A DNA stretch of 64,000 nucleotides from Diphasiastrum complanatum (GCA_029204225.1 CM055094.1:19657202-19721201), one strand, 5' to 3'. Shown: positions 1 through 10,674, counted from the stretch's first letter. Made by a program: numbers and translations. Notes: generated from the sequence alone by a model not told the origin.

Positions 1-257
1 CTCATCACTGCCCGAAGAGACCCAAAAATATTGAAAATGAATATGACAGATGGTTGTGATGAGAAAATCGATGTACCATTAATGTATCTGCATTGTCAAA
101 TCATGGTTAACAGGGATAACTAGAGTTAATTTGTGGCGCCAAATAGATTAGTGTTTTAAATTTTTGCCAACACATTTTCTCAGATTCATGGCTTCTTGTC
201 TATGCAAATTTTCAGATTCATAGTTCATTGTTTCATATTTTTGCATGCAAATTACGA

Positions 258-1200
258 ATGGCGCCATCAAGGAAGTCGTGCTCCTCAATCAACTCTGCGT
301 TTCTATTCAACAAGACAGATGATAATGGATTATGAATGCCAAAAAAATATTCAAAAAACTCTTGGGTTTTGATGCATTCATCATCAAGAGGAGCATTTCG
401 AAAAAGAAAAAGGTCAAAACTATCATTTCGATCTTATTGGAAGGCCAAAATTTTGGATTTCAGAACATCATCAAGAGGAAAATCTATTTCTAAAATTCTA
501 GTCCAACATGTATATACCCGTTTAGAGATAAATGTGCAAGGATTCAACCGTCAGGATCACAAAAAAAATAACTGTGAGTATTGATATTTTTGATACTTTG
601 ATTTTTGTCATTCATAAATATCTAATACTAAACTTGCCAATGTGATCATTTTTCTCTTGCAGATTTATATCCATCCAACATAAATGAATGGGAGCCGAGT
701 GGATCTTTAGCAGGTGTGTTAGATGTTGTTCACGCTGATATTGGACAACTGTAATATTGAGGTAGAATTGCAAAAGGTCTAGCTGATAGTGGGATCTTTT
801 TTTATGAATCAATGTACATTCCTAATACAAAAGGAAATTTTGGACAAATAGTACCAATTCCATTACCTAGTTTTGAAAGTGTTGAATGGATTTTCAATGG
901 TAAACTCGTAAGTAACTGTAAACACTCGATCTTTTATGAATAGTTTTAATCAAAACTTTATAATACAATCTCTGTGCTAATTGTAACTAACTTTGTATTA
1001 GTTTTATGCAGGTTTTTTTCTTGAGGTCAAATGTAGAGATATTGGCGAAACAATCCAACTTATGGAAGAGATTCACTATCAGCAAATACATGCCAATCAT
1101 CATGTCCTACAATGTGAAATTTTTTAGGTTTTATCAATATAGAAAATTGCATTCTAGTATTACACTAAGGACACAACCTGATTGTAAGAATCTATATTGA
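258..1200 (+). pseudogene. Element 1 gene P, copy A: small basic protein, truncated
   Basis: The ATG at 258 was chosen because it aligns with the start of P in copy D (36006). Exon 1 is 258-573, exon 2 starts at 663 after a TTGCAG acceptor and ends near 907 (GTAAGT donor), and exon 3 starts at 1012. Shared protein features are a GAFRKRKR basic patch and, in exon 2, LYP..I.EW.P..SLAG followed by a D-V-V/I-H-x-D-I-G motif. Codon 26 is TGA (333-335) where copy D has TGG, and two more stops follow in exon 2. Similarity to copy D ends near 1125-1200, where H begins in the opposite direction. Function is unknown; the basic patch suggests nuclear entry or nucleic-acid binding (inference). Bases 1-257 are upstream sequence with nothing recognisable. 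Confidence 0.55.
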
Positions 1201-1202
1201 TA

Positions 1203-2452
1203 TCAATAAAAAAATCCATAAACGGGTATAATAAAAAAATCCATCTCTGCTATAATATTGCCTTCCTCTATATTAGGAAGGACTTTTATTCCTTTTTTAT
1301 CATATAAAATATGATCTGCATTTTGAGGAACCTGAAAGGCTGTTAAGGTAGGAGCAGCTTCCATTTGAGGGCCCTCGATCCCAGGTGCAACGCATACACC
1401 GTACTGAGCATAGGTTCTGATCAACTCTTGCCGAAATCTATATACATCATCAATAGTATACGGCTCAAGAGTAAACTATCATCACAAAACACGAGAATCA
1501 GCATATTACAAACAATGATAGTAAAAAAATATGACTCAGAATGAAAGGAACTACAAATGAACAGAATATTACTTTTCCAATATCTACATCCACTTGGAAA
1601 TTATACCACACAAAAAATAGCTTTGTATTGTACCTTAGCTAGGTAGGCATCATATTGATTATAATGGTTAGAATCAAAATAAACTTGGGCTAGATCGTAT
1701 AAAATTCTAACAAAAATATTATGTACAAGAGCATAAACAAAAGTGAAAACAATATTTACAGATTTCTCTGTTATTTTGTCTAGCTCCTCTTGGGTAATCA
1801 ACATTTTTGGCGATGAAACCTGCTGAGGAGCTGGACGAATAACAGGAGGAGGAAGGGGTGAAGATTCGCGATCTGAGTTAGATTCTCTGGCATCTGACTC
1901 ACAGCTCAAGAAGATATGGGGTCTCTTGGCCGGGATACGTCTAGGAGGAAAATAAGCAGCTGGCCTTCGAGATCCAGCCTTCTTGGGGACAGGCTGCTTC
2001 CTCTTCCTCCTAGAGGTAGTCTGCAAGTCGGTTCTATCTAGAGGCAGGTCTCTGGAGGTGCTGGCATTATCAACATGCAGACGAAAATATCTGTCCCGAA
2101 GTCTTTTGAGAATGAAGAAATCCTTTGACATGATGGTGACACGCTTACAATGCACTGCCAAAAGATGAGTATCCTCAAAAAACTGGTACAAAAAATCTTT
2201 TGTAGCACCCTGTAAGGCCTGCATGGCTGTCATGGCAAAACAAACATTTAGCCCAAGTGACAGAGTGACATTCCGTACAGATCGGCCAAAATGAGCTCTA
2301 GGGATCAACAATTCAGCTGATCTCTGGAGTTTTCTGATCTCCCTCAGCCAGACCTGCTTCTTGCCACGCCTACTACCAGTACTAGGGGGAACACGGAGAT
2401 GGGATGGTTGTACAATGATTATGGCATGGGCAGTGGATTTGGTCCTGGCCAT
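1203..2452 (-). CDS. Element 1 gene H, copy A: histone H3-like protein, 3' truncated
   Basis: Exon 1 (2452-1634) encodes 273 residues without a stop, then a GTACAA donor; exon 2 starts at about 1475. The frame stays open upstream to 2863, but I chose the ATG at 2452 because it gives MARTK, the exact start of histone H3. Residues 36-123 align without gaps to the H3 core, from LREIRKLQ (alpha-N) through FFEDTHL to KRVTIMSKD; by hand about 40 of 88 positions match canonical plant H3. Loop 1 has the canonical H3 length. In the tail K4 is kept while R8 and K9 are replaced. Residues about 148-162 are a basic, NLS-like run, then a Ser/Pro-rich linker and a helical segment that also occurs ahead of the protease in copy D. 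Exon 2 ends near 1203 in a hydrophobic FIIPV segment resembling the strand before the Ulp1 catalytic His, but the protease itself is deleted here. Confidence 0.72.
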
Positions 2453-3349
2453 CATTCTCAAAAGAAGAAAATTAACAAAAAAAAGTTTGAACAAACGAAA
2501 AGTGGATGAAAACAAAAAAAATTGCGATAAAAGGGCACTTGAGATCGATACCAGAACTGAATATGAGTTTTGAGTGCAAGATCGGCACATATTATTTGAA
2601 GAAAAGAGATGCATGCTCAAAAGTGATATTGGACTAGCAACGGTATCAGACTCGAGCGCAATGTGAGAGAGCGGAAGCTTGAACGGTGAGAGAGCACACT
2701 TGAGAGCGATATTGAGAGCAAAAACTGAAAATTTTGCGAAAAAAAATGAAAATTCTGAGGACTTATATGTATGAAATTTTTGCACATGTGAAAAGACGGT
2801 CGAGACACGTGTCATCAGATAATTGGTCCACGTGGAGTGTTCGTACTGACAATGATGACCCAATTATGAGGCCACGTGGGCTGGGACACATGCACCAATC
2901 CGGTCTCGACGCGTGTCATTCTAGCACGTGACACATGTCAGATCAATCATTCTAGGTATGGCGCATTAATTTTGACCAATCACAAGTCGACACTTGTTTC
3001 TTCGCCACTCCTCCACACGTGCAAATTTTTTTTTATAAATCGGTCTTTTTCGGCTCAGTTTTTCACAATTTACGATTGCTTGGCCGGATATCGATTTCAA
3101 ACGCGCTGTTTGCTCTAATTACCCTCCATTGACTAATTTGCGCCTGGAACCGATACTGTCTCGTCCGTTATCGCATTCAAACACGCATTGCATCTCCTTT
3201 CTTTTGTGCTCTATGTTCTTGCACTCGGATCCGATACTCCAACTTGTAATATCTCTCTCGAACGCACATTGCCTTGATGTGCTTGCATGACCTGCAGTTT
3301 GTGCCTGAGAGCGATATTTGAAATTTTACTTCTGTTGTTTTTGTTTAAA
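2453..3349. promoter_or_regulatory. Divergent H/Z promoter region with many ACGTG boxes, copy A
   Basis: This 0.9 kb separates the H start (minus, 2452) from the Z start (plus, 3350). From about 2805 to 3020 it holds repeated ACGTG-type sites (ACACGTGTCA, CCACGTGGAG, GCCACGTGGG, GCACGTGACA, CACACGTGCA), the core bound by plant bZIP and bHLH factors. A TATA-like TTATAAAT at 3033-3040 faces Z. On the minus strand ATATAAG at 2763-2769 could serve H. Copy D has the same layout: ACGTG sites at 39600-39760 and TATA boxes on both flanks. Conservation of layout between diverged copies supports a real bidirectional promoter; activity is inference. Confidence 0.5.
3089..3335 (+). repeat. Three diverged ~80-bp direct repeats upstream of gene Z, copy A
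   Basis: Units begin at 3089, 3169 and 3250, a spacing of 80 and 81 bp. Each starts TATC followed by a TTCAAACGCGC-like block (CATTCAAACACGC, CTCTCGAACGCAC in the later units), and units 1 and 2 end with a CCGATACT block. They lie between the Z TATA-like box and its ATG. Copies D and E carry different but analogous ATATCGC-containing repeats at the same place. Confidence 0.5.
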
Positions 3350-4869
3350 ATGTCTAATTTTGATTTTAGTTTGCTTTCTTTTTGTAATGAATTTGGTATT
3401 ACTGATAGGTTGGAGTATTTCAAATCTCTTTTTTCTCCTTTTCTTTTTATTGTATCTTCTATAACTGAGGGTCCTGGTGTGGAGGCATTTTCTGAGATAT
3501 ATCTCAGATTTAAGTGCCTGCTCAGTACTCCATTATTCATATCTCAGAATAAGGACATGATTCATTATCAGGACCCGGTGGCACTCGACAAGCATATCTA
3601 TAAAGCTAAGCTTGAGAGAATGTTTACCAAGTTACATAATGATTTCAATTATGTAAATGAGTGTCCAATTCATAAGAAAAAATGTAGATTTGTTGATTTT
3701 CAATCTGCTTTTGTTTTTTTTCTTTTGTTAAATAAATCTGACGATTCGAAGGCTGTTCCTTCCACTTCTGAAGCTGCTTCTTCTAGTGGTACAAAGTCTG
3801 AAAAGTCAAAGAATGTAGATATACATACTTTTTTTATTGATACGAACTTTAATTTAGATGATTGTTCTGATTTTAATCCTGTTCAAAATAGGGCATTGTT
3901 TATAGGCCCTATAACACCCACTACTCTTTCTCCTTTTGATAAATCTTTGTTCACTTTGCCTACTTATATTATAGATTATATTTTGTTTTTTGACAATATC
4001 GCATATATCGGATCTTTTTGACTTCACTGAAGCTGAGACTCTTTGCATTTTGAACAAAGAGCTTGATGAATTTTCGGATATAATTGATTTTGATGCAGAT
4101 GATTTTCTCCTTGGTGTTGACGATGTACATAATGATAAGTTTTATTCAGGGAAATATTGCTTGAAAATGGTTGTGGAGGAAATGCGCAACAAAGAAGATG
4201 ATCTACCTTCTGAGGAGGATTTTCTTAGAATCCAAAATCAACTTGATTTTCCACAACCAAGTGTCTATTCACCAACAATATTGACATCGAAAGGTGGACA
4301 TAATATTGATGGAGAGACAATAATCAAGGAAGACAAAGCTGAATGCGTAAGTTTTTATATCTTATCACGTACTAGTAGATTCGTTATGTCAGATTATATA
4401 CTAGAGCTTACTTTGTTTTTTATTATTTCAGAAAACAATTTTCTTTGATGATTTTGCAATTCGTTGAGGAGGACAGAGATCTTCTGTTGGAGAATCTGAA
4501 AGAGATCATACACTGGGGCACTATCTGAAGTCCTTCAAGAATAATGAGATAAGTGTTGCCCATTCAAAGTTTCATCAACATGGTGAAACTATGATTATGG
4601 CAATCAAGGCACTGTCTCATTTTCTTGGAGGACATAATTTCCATAAGGTGCATAGAATAATTTTTGTAAAGAAAACCATTGTGGTTAAAATTTTAGGATA
4701 TGGACCAGTGAATTCCATGCTCAGATCATCTCATTTTGCATTGTATGTTGCTTACATTGATATGAATAAGCATGAAAACTATGATCTACTGGATCCATAC
4801 GAAAGAAGAAAATCGTTGCATGATTCTAAGTTGCATCTTTCATTGGAGAAAATATTGGAAGTAGATTAG
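3350..4869 (+). pseudogene. Element 1 gene Z, copy A: unknown protein with Cys cluster and acidic motif
   Basis: The start at 3350 was chosen because the protein similarity shared with copies D and E begins here (DRLEYFKSLF against DRTEYFASLF in copy D). Features in order: LERMFTKL near residue 88, CPIHKKKC at residues 105-112 (CPYCNKKC in copy E), a Ser-rich segment, then ELDEFSDIIDFDADD, the best conserved motif across copies A, C and D. A frameshift or small intron near 3980-4005 joins two frames. Exon 1 ends at 4346 (GTAAGT donor) and exon 2 runs 4432-4869 to a TAG. The only stop inside exon 2 is TGA at 4465-4467. I recognise no family. Z is divergent from H and convergent with T, whose end lies about 25 bp away. 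Confidence 0.5.
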
Positions 4870-4894
4870 ATACTGCTGAATTGTAAATATTTTT

Positions 4895-7654
4895 ATTTAA
4901 TATACAAAATTTTATTGTGTGTCTATAGCCTACTGGCTTATATAAATTTGCATGCTTTTTGAAATTTTTTACAATCTGTCGATTTTGTATTATGACGAAT
5001 TTGGATTCTTCTGTAAAACCATTGGAAAAGTTGCAATATATAGTTGTTTTTTGTGCTAGTCCTGCCATGTTGTGTACTTTTATGAAATGTCGCTGTTGCT
5101 TGCCAATGAGATTTTTCCATTCCTTGCGATGACCATATGCTAAGACTTCCACTATTTATTGCAAAGAATGTCAAATGATGTGGTAATATGTGTTGCATGT
5201 CATAAAAAACATAATCTAAATCAGTACCAAAAGTATATAATTTAATTGCACATATTTGTCTATCGTAGTGTAAAATCAAAATCTTACTATATAATGTATT
5301 ATATGATCAACACCCCATGCACTTTGAACTGCATCCACAAATTCATTGGTTGTTTTATGTATCATTTGTACATCAGTATTTGAAAATTTGTCTTTTCTCA
5401 AGTATTTCACCATGTTGTCTAACTTTTTCCAAACTTCTACTTTGTGTATACGAGTAGAACCTTCTTCCTCGAAATCTTGAGTTGTTGCAATAATTTCTTT
5501 CCAAACTGAATATTGAACCTTGGATTGTTTGCAAGAATAATATGATAAAAATCTTTGAGCTTAAGATCTTCCAATGCCCGGCTAGCATGGATTATTTTTT
5601 GTTTTACCTAATAGCTTGTCATCTTTTTTCTTTTAACGTGGCCTTTATGTAAGCTTGCATTGGACAACACATCCTCTAATCTGGAAATAGCTTCCTTCGT
5701 AGAGGCCTGTGGCTCGGAATTCCATGCAAACAAGATGTGAAGATATATTATTTTTTCTATAATATGCACTTCCGCATGCAATGTACAAATATGAACATTT
5801 TGTAGAGGAATCGGTAGTACAGGTTTCCAATTAGGATCTTCTCGATCTCTTGATATTCCTGTACTCCTTGTCATGTCTTTTGTTATTTTCATGCAGTACA
5901 AACAAGGGCGTTTAGAGTTAGCGCCATGAGATACATTGAACATACATTTAAATGTCTTTAGATCTCCTGCTAAATGCCATTCAATGTTGAAAGTGCCAAT
6001 TCCAGGAATATTGAGTGGAACTCCCTCCATGTGATTTTTTTATGGTGGCAGGATATGATGTTCTATTAAATATCCATGGTCTTCTTTCAGCACCTATAAG
6101 TATAGAGAAGATTTTTCATATGAAATCAATATTCAAATGATTATTCCTATTTATTATGCGAAGGAACTGCTACACCTGAAATGCTGCCAACCACCAGATA
6201 TCATTTTTTGATTGAACACTAAAATTGAGGCCTTCTGAGTCTTCTGAGTTTGAAAGTGCTCCATTCATGATCGTGAGACTGACCTTTCCATTTTTTGTCC
6301 TTTTGTAATTTCAGACTCATCTAACTTGAGAACAACTATCAATTTGTTATTCACATTCTCATTTGTAATACCGTAAAAACTTATGATGAATTTTAATAAC
6401 TGATTAATGTCAATAAATAAATTGTTGGAATTGTTATAAGCTAGACTTTCTCATTTCGAGCAATACACTTCATTGATATGAGATGGATTACCAACTATTG
6501 TCTACATACCTTGGTTTAACATGTCTTTTTTAAAAAAAAGATGAAATGGTCGTGGGATTGGAAACTTTCTAATATTTACTTGTGCAAATGCCTCATTTAT
6601 TATCTTCAACATTGTTGCATATGCTTCGCTACTGATGCTAGAAAAGTCACATGCCCCCTAAAGCAATGTAGTGTCTAATATTTCTCCAACTTCATCCATA
6701 ATCCTATCAGTAACTGAAGCCTTAATCTTTTTCATTTTGTTATTATTTAGCATTGATTTCATAGATTTAGAAGTCAAGATAGATCCTAGTGAGTTTCCAA
6801 TTGAAATCTCATCGGCCAAATGGTCTTCAACAACCAATGCTGATTTGCATTGCAAACATAATGTTCATGAAAATGTCAGTAGAAATCAGGACACTCATAG
6901 TATTCACAGTAGTATATAATAAGCAAAATCAACCGGAAAGTTGAAATTAATAAATAACAAAATTTTTGAGATTATGAATGAATTAAAAAGTTCATGCAAT
7001 ATTCAATACCAAATTAGCTATAACTTACTTGAATGCACGGATTTGTCTATTTATATGACCTCCTCTGAATGATAGATCACATATATCCTTGTTTACCAGT
7101 CTTTTCCTCTTGTTGCTTCAGACCTTTCTGTTGAGCACATCCATATCTTTAACAAGAGACAAATGTGAGATATGCATGGATTGAAATGCAATTTTTATCT
7201 CATCATTACTAGTTGTATAATGATGCAAAGAAGATTTCAACCTTTGGATCTCCTCCTTGAGCATCTCATTTTCATCCAAACAAGTTTTCATCTTTGTAGA
7301 TTTTTCTTTGCACTCCTTTGATATTTTCCTTGATTCCTCTTCCAAATAATGTATTCTTTGCATTGAATGTGCATTTCCATAGAGCATCAAATTCTCACAA
7401 TAACCCAAAAGGCCATTTTTACCATGACACATATAGATTATTAACTAACTAACCGAATGAAAATCTGGATGTTGCAATGAACATGGATCAATGGGATACA
7501 ATGTTCCTGATGACCGTAAATCTACATGCTTTGGCTTTTCCTCCCTGTATCGGACCATATCAGAAGTTGCCAATTTGGGTTGCTTTGAATTTCTTGTCCT
7601 GAGCGGAGCATATTGTGGTGACAGATCCTCATGAAGATGATAAAGCTTTGTCAT
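4895..7654 (-). pseudogene. Element 1 gene T, copy A: RNase-H-type transposase with coiled coil
   Basis: The start at 7654 gives MTKLYHLH, shared by copies C and D. Exon 1 (to about 7031) carries a coiled coil (LEEESRKISKECKEKS; ENEMLKEEIQRLK) and a basic end; a GTAAGT...TGCAG intron leads to exon 2 near 6850 (ALVVEDHLADE). Downstream are LKLDES (candidate first catalytic Asp, near 6320), GDLK (second Asp, near 5970), PCLYC about 20 residues later, and CTLHAE near 5770. An Asp, then Asp, then CxxC, then His pattern at this spacing is the layout of RAG1/Transib-like and CMC-like transposases; the final Glu could not be placed. Several frameshifts and stops make this copy a pseudogene. The 3' end runs convergently into the end of Z. 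Confidence 0.55.
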
Positions 7655-7657
7655 CAA

Positions 7658-8022
7658 TACAATAATATAGTAACAAACATCAGAATGACAATAACAAAGA
7701 TGAAGATGGCGCTAACAACTCTACTGGAGAGAGAGATGGCACTAAACACTTGTTTTTGACCCTGGAGATAGAGATGGCGTAGGCTTTTTTCAGAAATGTC
7801 ACTCCAAATTCAAATTTTTGAGTGTTCCCAACTATTGGGAGGGAATATGTCAGCATTTTGAAACATTATATTTTAACTATGGTTAAGCACCAGGGAAGTT
7901 TGATGTGACTAAACTAAGGTGCATTCATTTACATGGAAAGTAGTGCGGGCAGATGCGTATAGAAGTTAGAAAATGATATTATAATTAATTTATAGTTATT
8001 TTTCTCTCCTACATGGCATTTC
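7658..8022 (-). repeat. Element 1 copy A subterminal region with GATGGCGC repeats
   Basis: This non-coding stretch lies upstream of T and ends at the element boundary. It contains GATGGCGC at about 7707 and variants near 7734 and 7773, inside AGAGATGG contexts. The matching regions of copies C (30940-30970) and D (32735-32815, opposite strand) carry the same motif, and copies B and E carry GCGCCA and GCCATCTCC variants. Repeated short motifs next to transposon ends are typical transposase-binding arrays in CACTA-like families; that role is inference. Confidence 0.45.
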
Positions 8023-8607
8023 TTATAGATCATGCTATCTCTAGCCTAATAGCCACACACTAGATGTTTGGATCCAGAAAATATTCACACAAAGGGACAT
8101 CACACATCAATATTAATCTGCCTTCACCATTTATTTGGTCACTTACACATCTCTCCGTGCTTATGCGACATATGAAAAGCTCCCTTCAAACAAACTTGTG
8201 AATGTGCCTCTCCTGTGGCCTTAATTTCTCATGCACTACCTTTGTCTTGGGCAACTAAAATGTGATACAATTGTGACCTTTTCTCATGCTTATCTTTCTC
8301 CTATTCTTGGACAAGTCACAATTTGATTGTTGTACCGCCGGTGTGTATAGTATAGATGGCTATGAGTTTGAAAGGGGCATGGATTATTCTTGACTTTGAA
8401 ATGAATGGAGGGTGGGCTTATTCAAGTCACCTAGAGAATGGTCACAAGTTCTCCTTGAAGGATGGGATGCCCTATCCATATGACGCCTCAATGTATAACC
8501 CGAAACAAACTTAGTACAAATTGAATGCAATGCATGGAATCTCTCTCCCTCTCTCTCTCTCTCTGCATTATGGATGTTCTCTGTCCTTCTGATTTCGCCT
8601 CTTATTT

Positions 8608-9480
8608 TAGTCACTTACAGGAGGCTGAAGAGTCTCAGAAAAGGATTGTTGATCTCCAACATCGGCTTAGGAAGATGGAGCAGGACCTAGAAATGAACAT
8701 AGTATCGGCGGCTGAGAAATTTCGTTTGGCCAAAATATCAGAAACTACGAAATCTATATGCGGAAGAGATTTGGAGGCACATGATATCAGTAACTCTGGT
8801 AGGACGCAAAGACGCGGACAAGGCAGTTCCAACGACGACATCTAATTTGATCGGGAGCTCTTCTCAGCAAGAATTAATGGCGTCGACCGGTTGGAGAGCT
8901 CCAGTCCTCAAAGATACGTACACGAATGAAAGGCTTGAGCAAGCACCAAAGCAAGTTCAGAATGATCCTTCTTTCGACCCAAGATTCCGTAGAAGACGAG
9001 CATGGAGATCGGAAGACAACATATCAGCATATCCTTGCAACTTTGCTATAATAGATGGCTCGTTATCTTCTTAGAAGGAATGTCATACATCAATCAATAA
9101 TTTCTGTTCCGATTCTCGCGATCCTACAATCCAGCTACAACACAAGTTCTGCCAGTTTCTGATGACTCTCATGGGCCAAAAGTTTGAGCAAGATCCACAA
9201 TTTTCCATTAATCCCAACAAAGCGGTCCTTCACATAGAGGATACCAGGATCACAGATTCAATACTTTCCTGCATACTCCATACATATCTTCAAAGAGATG
9301 TGCACTTCAGGATTCTTCATCAATGCTGATGAGGGTTACATGTACACCCAGAGATCAAAAGCATTTACTGGTCGAAGACAAATGCTGACTCGAACCTACT
9401 TCAACTGCTTACGTGAGCAAAATCATAAGCATGGCAGTAATTCGACTCTCGTTGGACGCAAAGACGAGGACAAGTCAGTT
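8608..9480 (+). pseudogene. Repeat 2 unknown protein, module 1 with N-terminal coiled coil
   Basis: The reading starts with a heptad-like coiled coil (LQEAEESQKRIVDLQ, LRKMEQDLEM), then crosses a frameshift near 8790-8840 into a Ser/Thr-rich linker (TLVGRKDADKAVP, IGSSSQQEL), a PSFDPRFRRRRA basic motif, and the module CHTSINNF...LQHKFCQFLMT. A TAG at 9073-9075 and a frameshift near 9250 break it. The module recurs downstream and in two other repeat copies. I do not recognise the family. Confidence 0.4.
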
Positions 9481-10116
9481 CCAACGACGGCATCTAATTC
9501 GATCGGGAGCTCTTCTCAGCCAGATTTAATTGCGTCGACTGGTGGGAGAGCTCATTCCTCAAAGATACGTACGTCTATGAAATGCTTGATCTATCACCAA
9601 AGCAAATTGAGAATGATCCTTCTTTCGACCCAAGTTTTCGTAGAAGACGAGCGTTAGCATGGAGATCGGAAGACAACATATCAGCATATCCTTGCAACTT
9701 TGCGATAATAGATGGCTCGTTCTCTTCTCAGAAGGAATGTCATACATCCATTTAGAATTTTTTTTAAATTAACTTCCGATTCAGACGATCCTACAATCAA
9801 GCTACAACACAAGTTCTGCCAGTTTCTGATGACTGTCATGGGCCGAAGGTTTGAGCAAGATCCACAATTTTTCATCAATCCCAACAAACCGCCGCTTCAC
9901 ATGGAGGATACCAGGATCTATTTACGGATACAATACTTTCCTGCAGACTCCATACAAATCTTCGAAGAGATGTGCACTTCAGGCTTTATCATCAATGCTA
10001 ATAAGGCTTACACCCAGAGATCAAAAGCATTTGCTGGTCGAAGACAAATGCTGACTCGAACCTGCTCCAGGTGCCTACGCAAGCAATATCATAAGCATGA
10101 TGCCCACTATTCCTGA
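9437..10116 (+). pseudogene. Repeat 2 unknown protein, module 2
   Basis: A second copy of the module follows the first. It again begins with the TLVGRKDEDKSVP linker, the DPSF...RRRA basic motif and CNFAIIDGS. The last 100 or so residues are open (LQHKFCQFLMTVMGRRF, NPNKPPLHMEDTRIYL, FPADSIQIFEEMCTSGF, QYHKHDAHYS) to a TGA at 10114-10116. One frameshift lies near 9655-9770. The C-terminal end is nearly the same in the copies at 57798-58334 and 42151-42699. Function unknown. Confidence 0.45.
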
Positions 10117-10461
10117 ACAAATGTTATGAAGAAAATCCTTTAGGCGCAATTTTTTGAATTGAGTACATTGAAAGCATTAACATTTGTTGATTGGAGCTTT
10201 TAAGATTGACCATTATAGTCATCTAGGGCCAATGTATATGGCACTCAACTGCTAATCTATCTCTCCACTGCTTTTGAAATGTCCACTTTAGTTCATAATC
10301 TATGATCTAGGTATACCTTCTTCTCGTTGTGTATATATATATATATGTTGTCATCGTTGATATTTGATTTAACGTATTAAATGACCATTGAATGCTCATT
10401 AAATCAAAATCAACAATAATTAGGTTACGCACATTCTGTTCAAAAAATATTTAGACACACA

Positions 10462-10674
10462 ATGAAAATATCATATCGACAAGAGGGAACATATCACGGC
10501 AAAAGGACTAGACAAAAATTGTTTGTTAGTGATCATCCATGCAAAGTAGGTGCACCACTTCCAAATTCTAATGTTACTCCAAGCCTTTTTGTGAGACTAC
10601 TAATATTTTTGGAAAACACATGTTCTTCATATTCCAAGCATGCTCAGCATACCTCCAAGCACATAGCAAAGTAA
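10462..10674 (+). CDS. Short ORF (70 aa) conserved in three copies of repeat 2
   Basis: The ORF starts MKISYRQEGTYH, has a KRTRQKLFV basic stretch and a hydrophobic LFVRLLIFLE segment, and ends AK. It is also open at 41611-41823 (minus) and 58676-58888 (plus), with only a handful of amino-acid changes. The surrounding DNA is equally similar, so conservation may be recency rather than selection. No promoter or start context was evident; coding status is doubtful. Confidence 0.2.
   Translation: MKISYRQEGTYHGKRTRQKLFVSDHPCKVGAPLPNSNVTPSLFVRLLIFLENTCSSYSKHAQHTSKHIAK

Larger units (their letters stand above)
1..8022. mobile_element. Element 1 copy A (multi-gene DNA transposon, left end outside window)
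   Basis: The order on the plus strand is P(+), H(-), Z(+), T(-), then a subterminal region ending near 8022. The same genes recur in copies B to E, which is how exon limits and stops were recognised. Homology with copies B and C stops just after the shared motif CATGGCATTTCTTATAG. Repeat 2 begins directly at about 8024. The outer terminal repeat seen in copy E is missing here. P and H are both cut at their junction near 1200, so an internal deletion removed the end of P and the protease part of H. The copy is dead but keeps the only complete H3 fold and the most complete Z gene. Confidence 0.75.

Noticed and set aside
1634-2452. Centromeric H3 (CENH3) identity
   Set aside because: Loop 1 has the canonical H3 length with no insertion and the tail starts ARTK; CENH3 normally has a longer loop 1 and a different tail.
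1601-2863. A 420-codon reading of gene H starting at 2863
   Set aside because: Residues before MARTK are hydrophobic low-complexity, lie in the promoter region, and are not conserved in copy D; the H3 start at 2452 explains the data better, and the last 11 codons read into the intron.
4826-5279. Minus-strand ORFs overlapping the end of Z
   Set aside because: They are the 3' end of T read past its normal stop into the antisense of Z.
6671-6919. Plus-strand ORFs opposite T (also 29906-30124; minus 33600-33818)
   Set aside because: Antisense shadows of the conserved T exon 2; they vary as T codons do.
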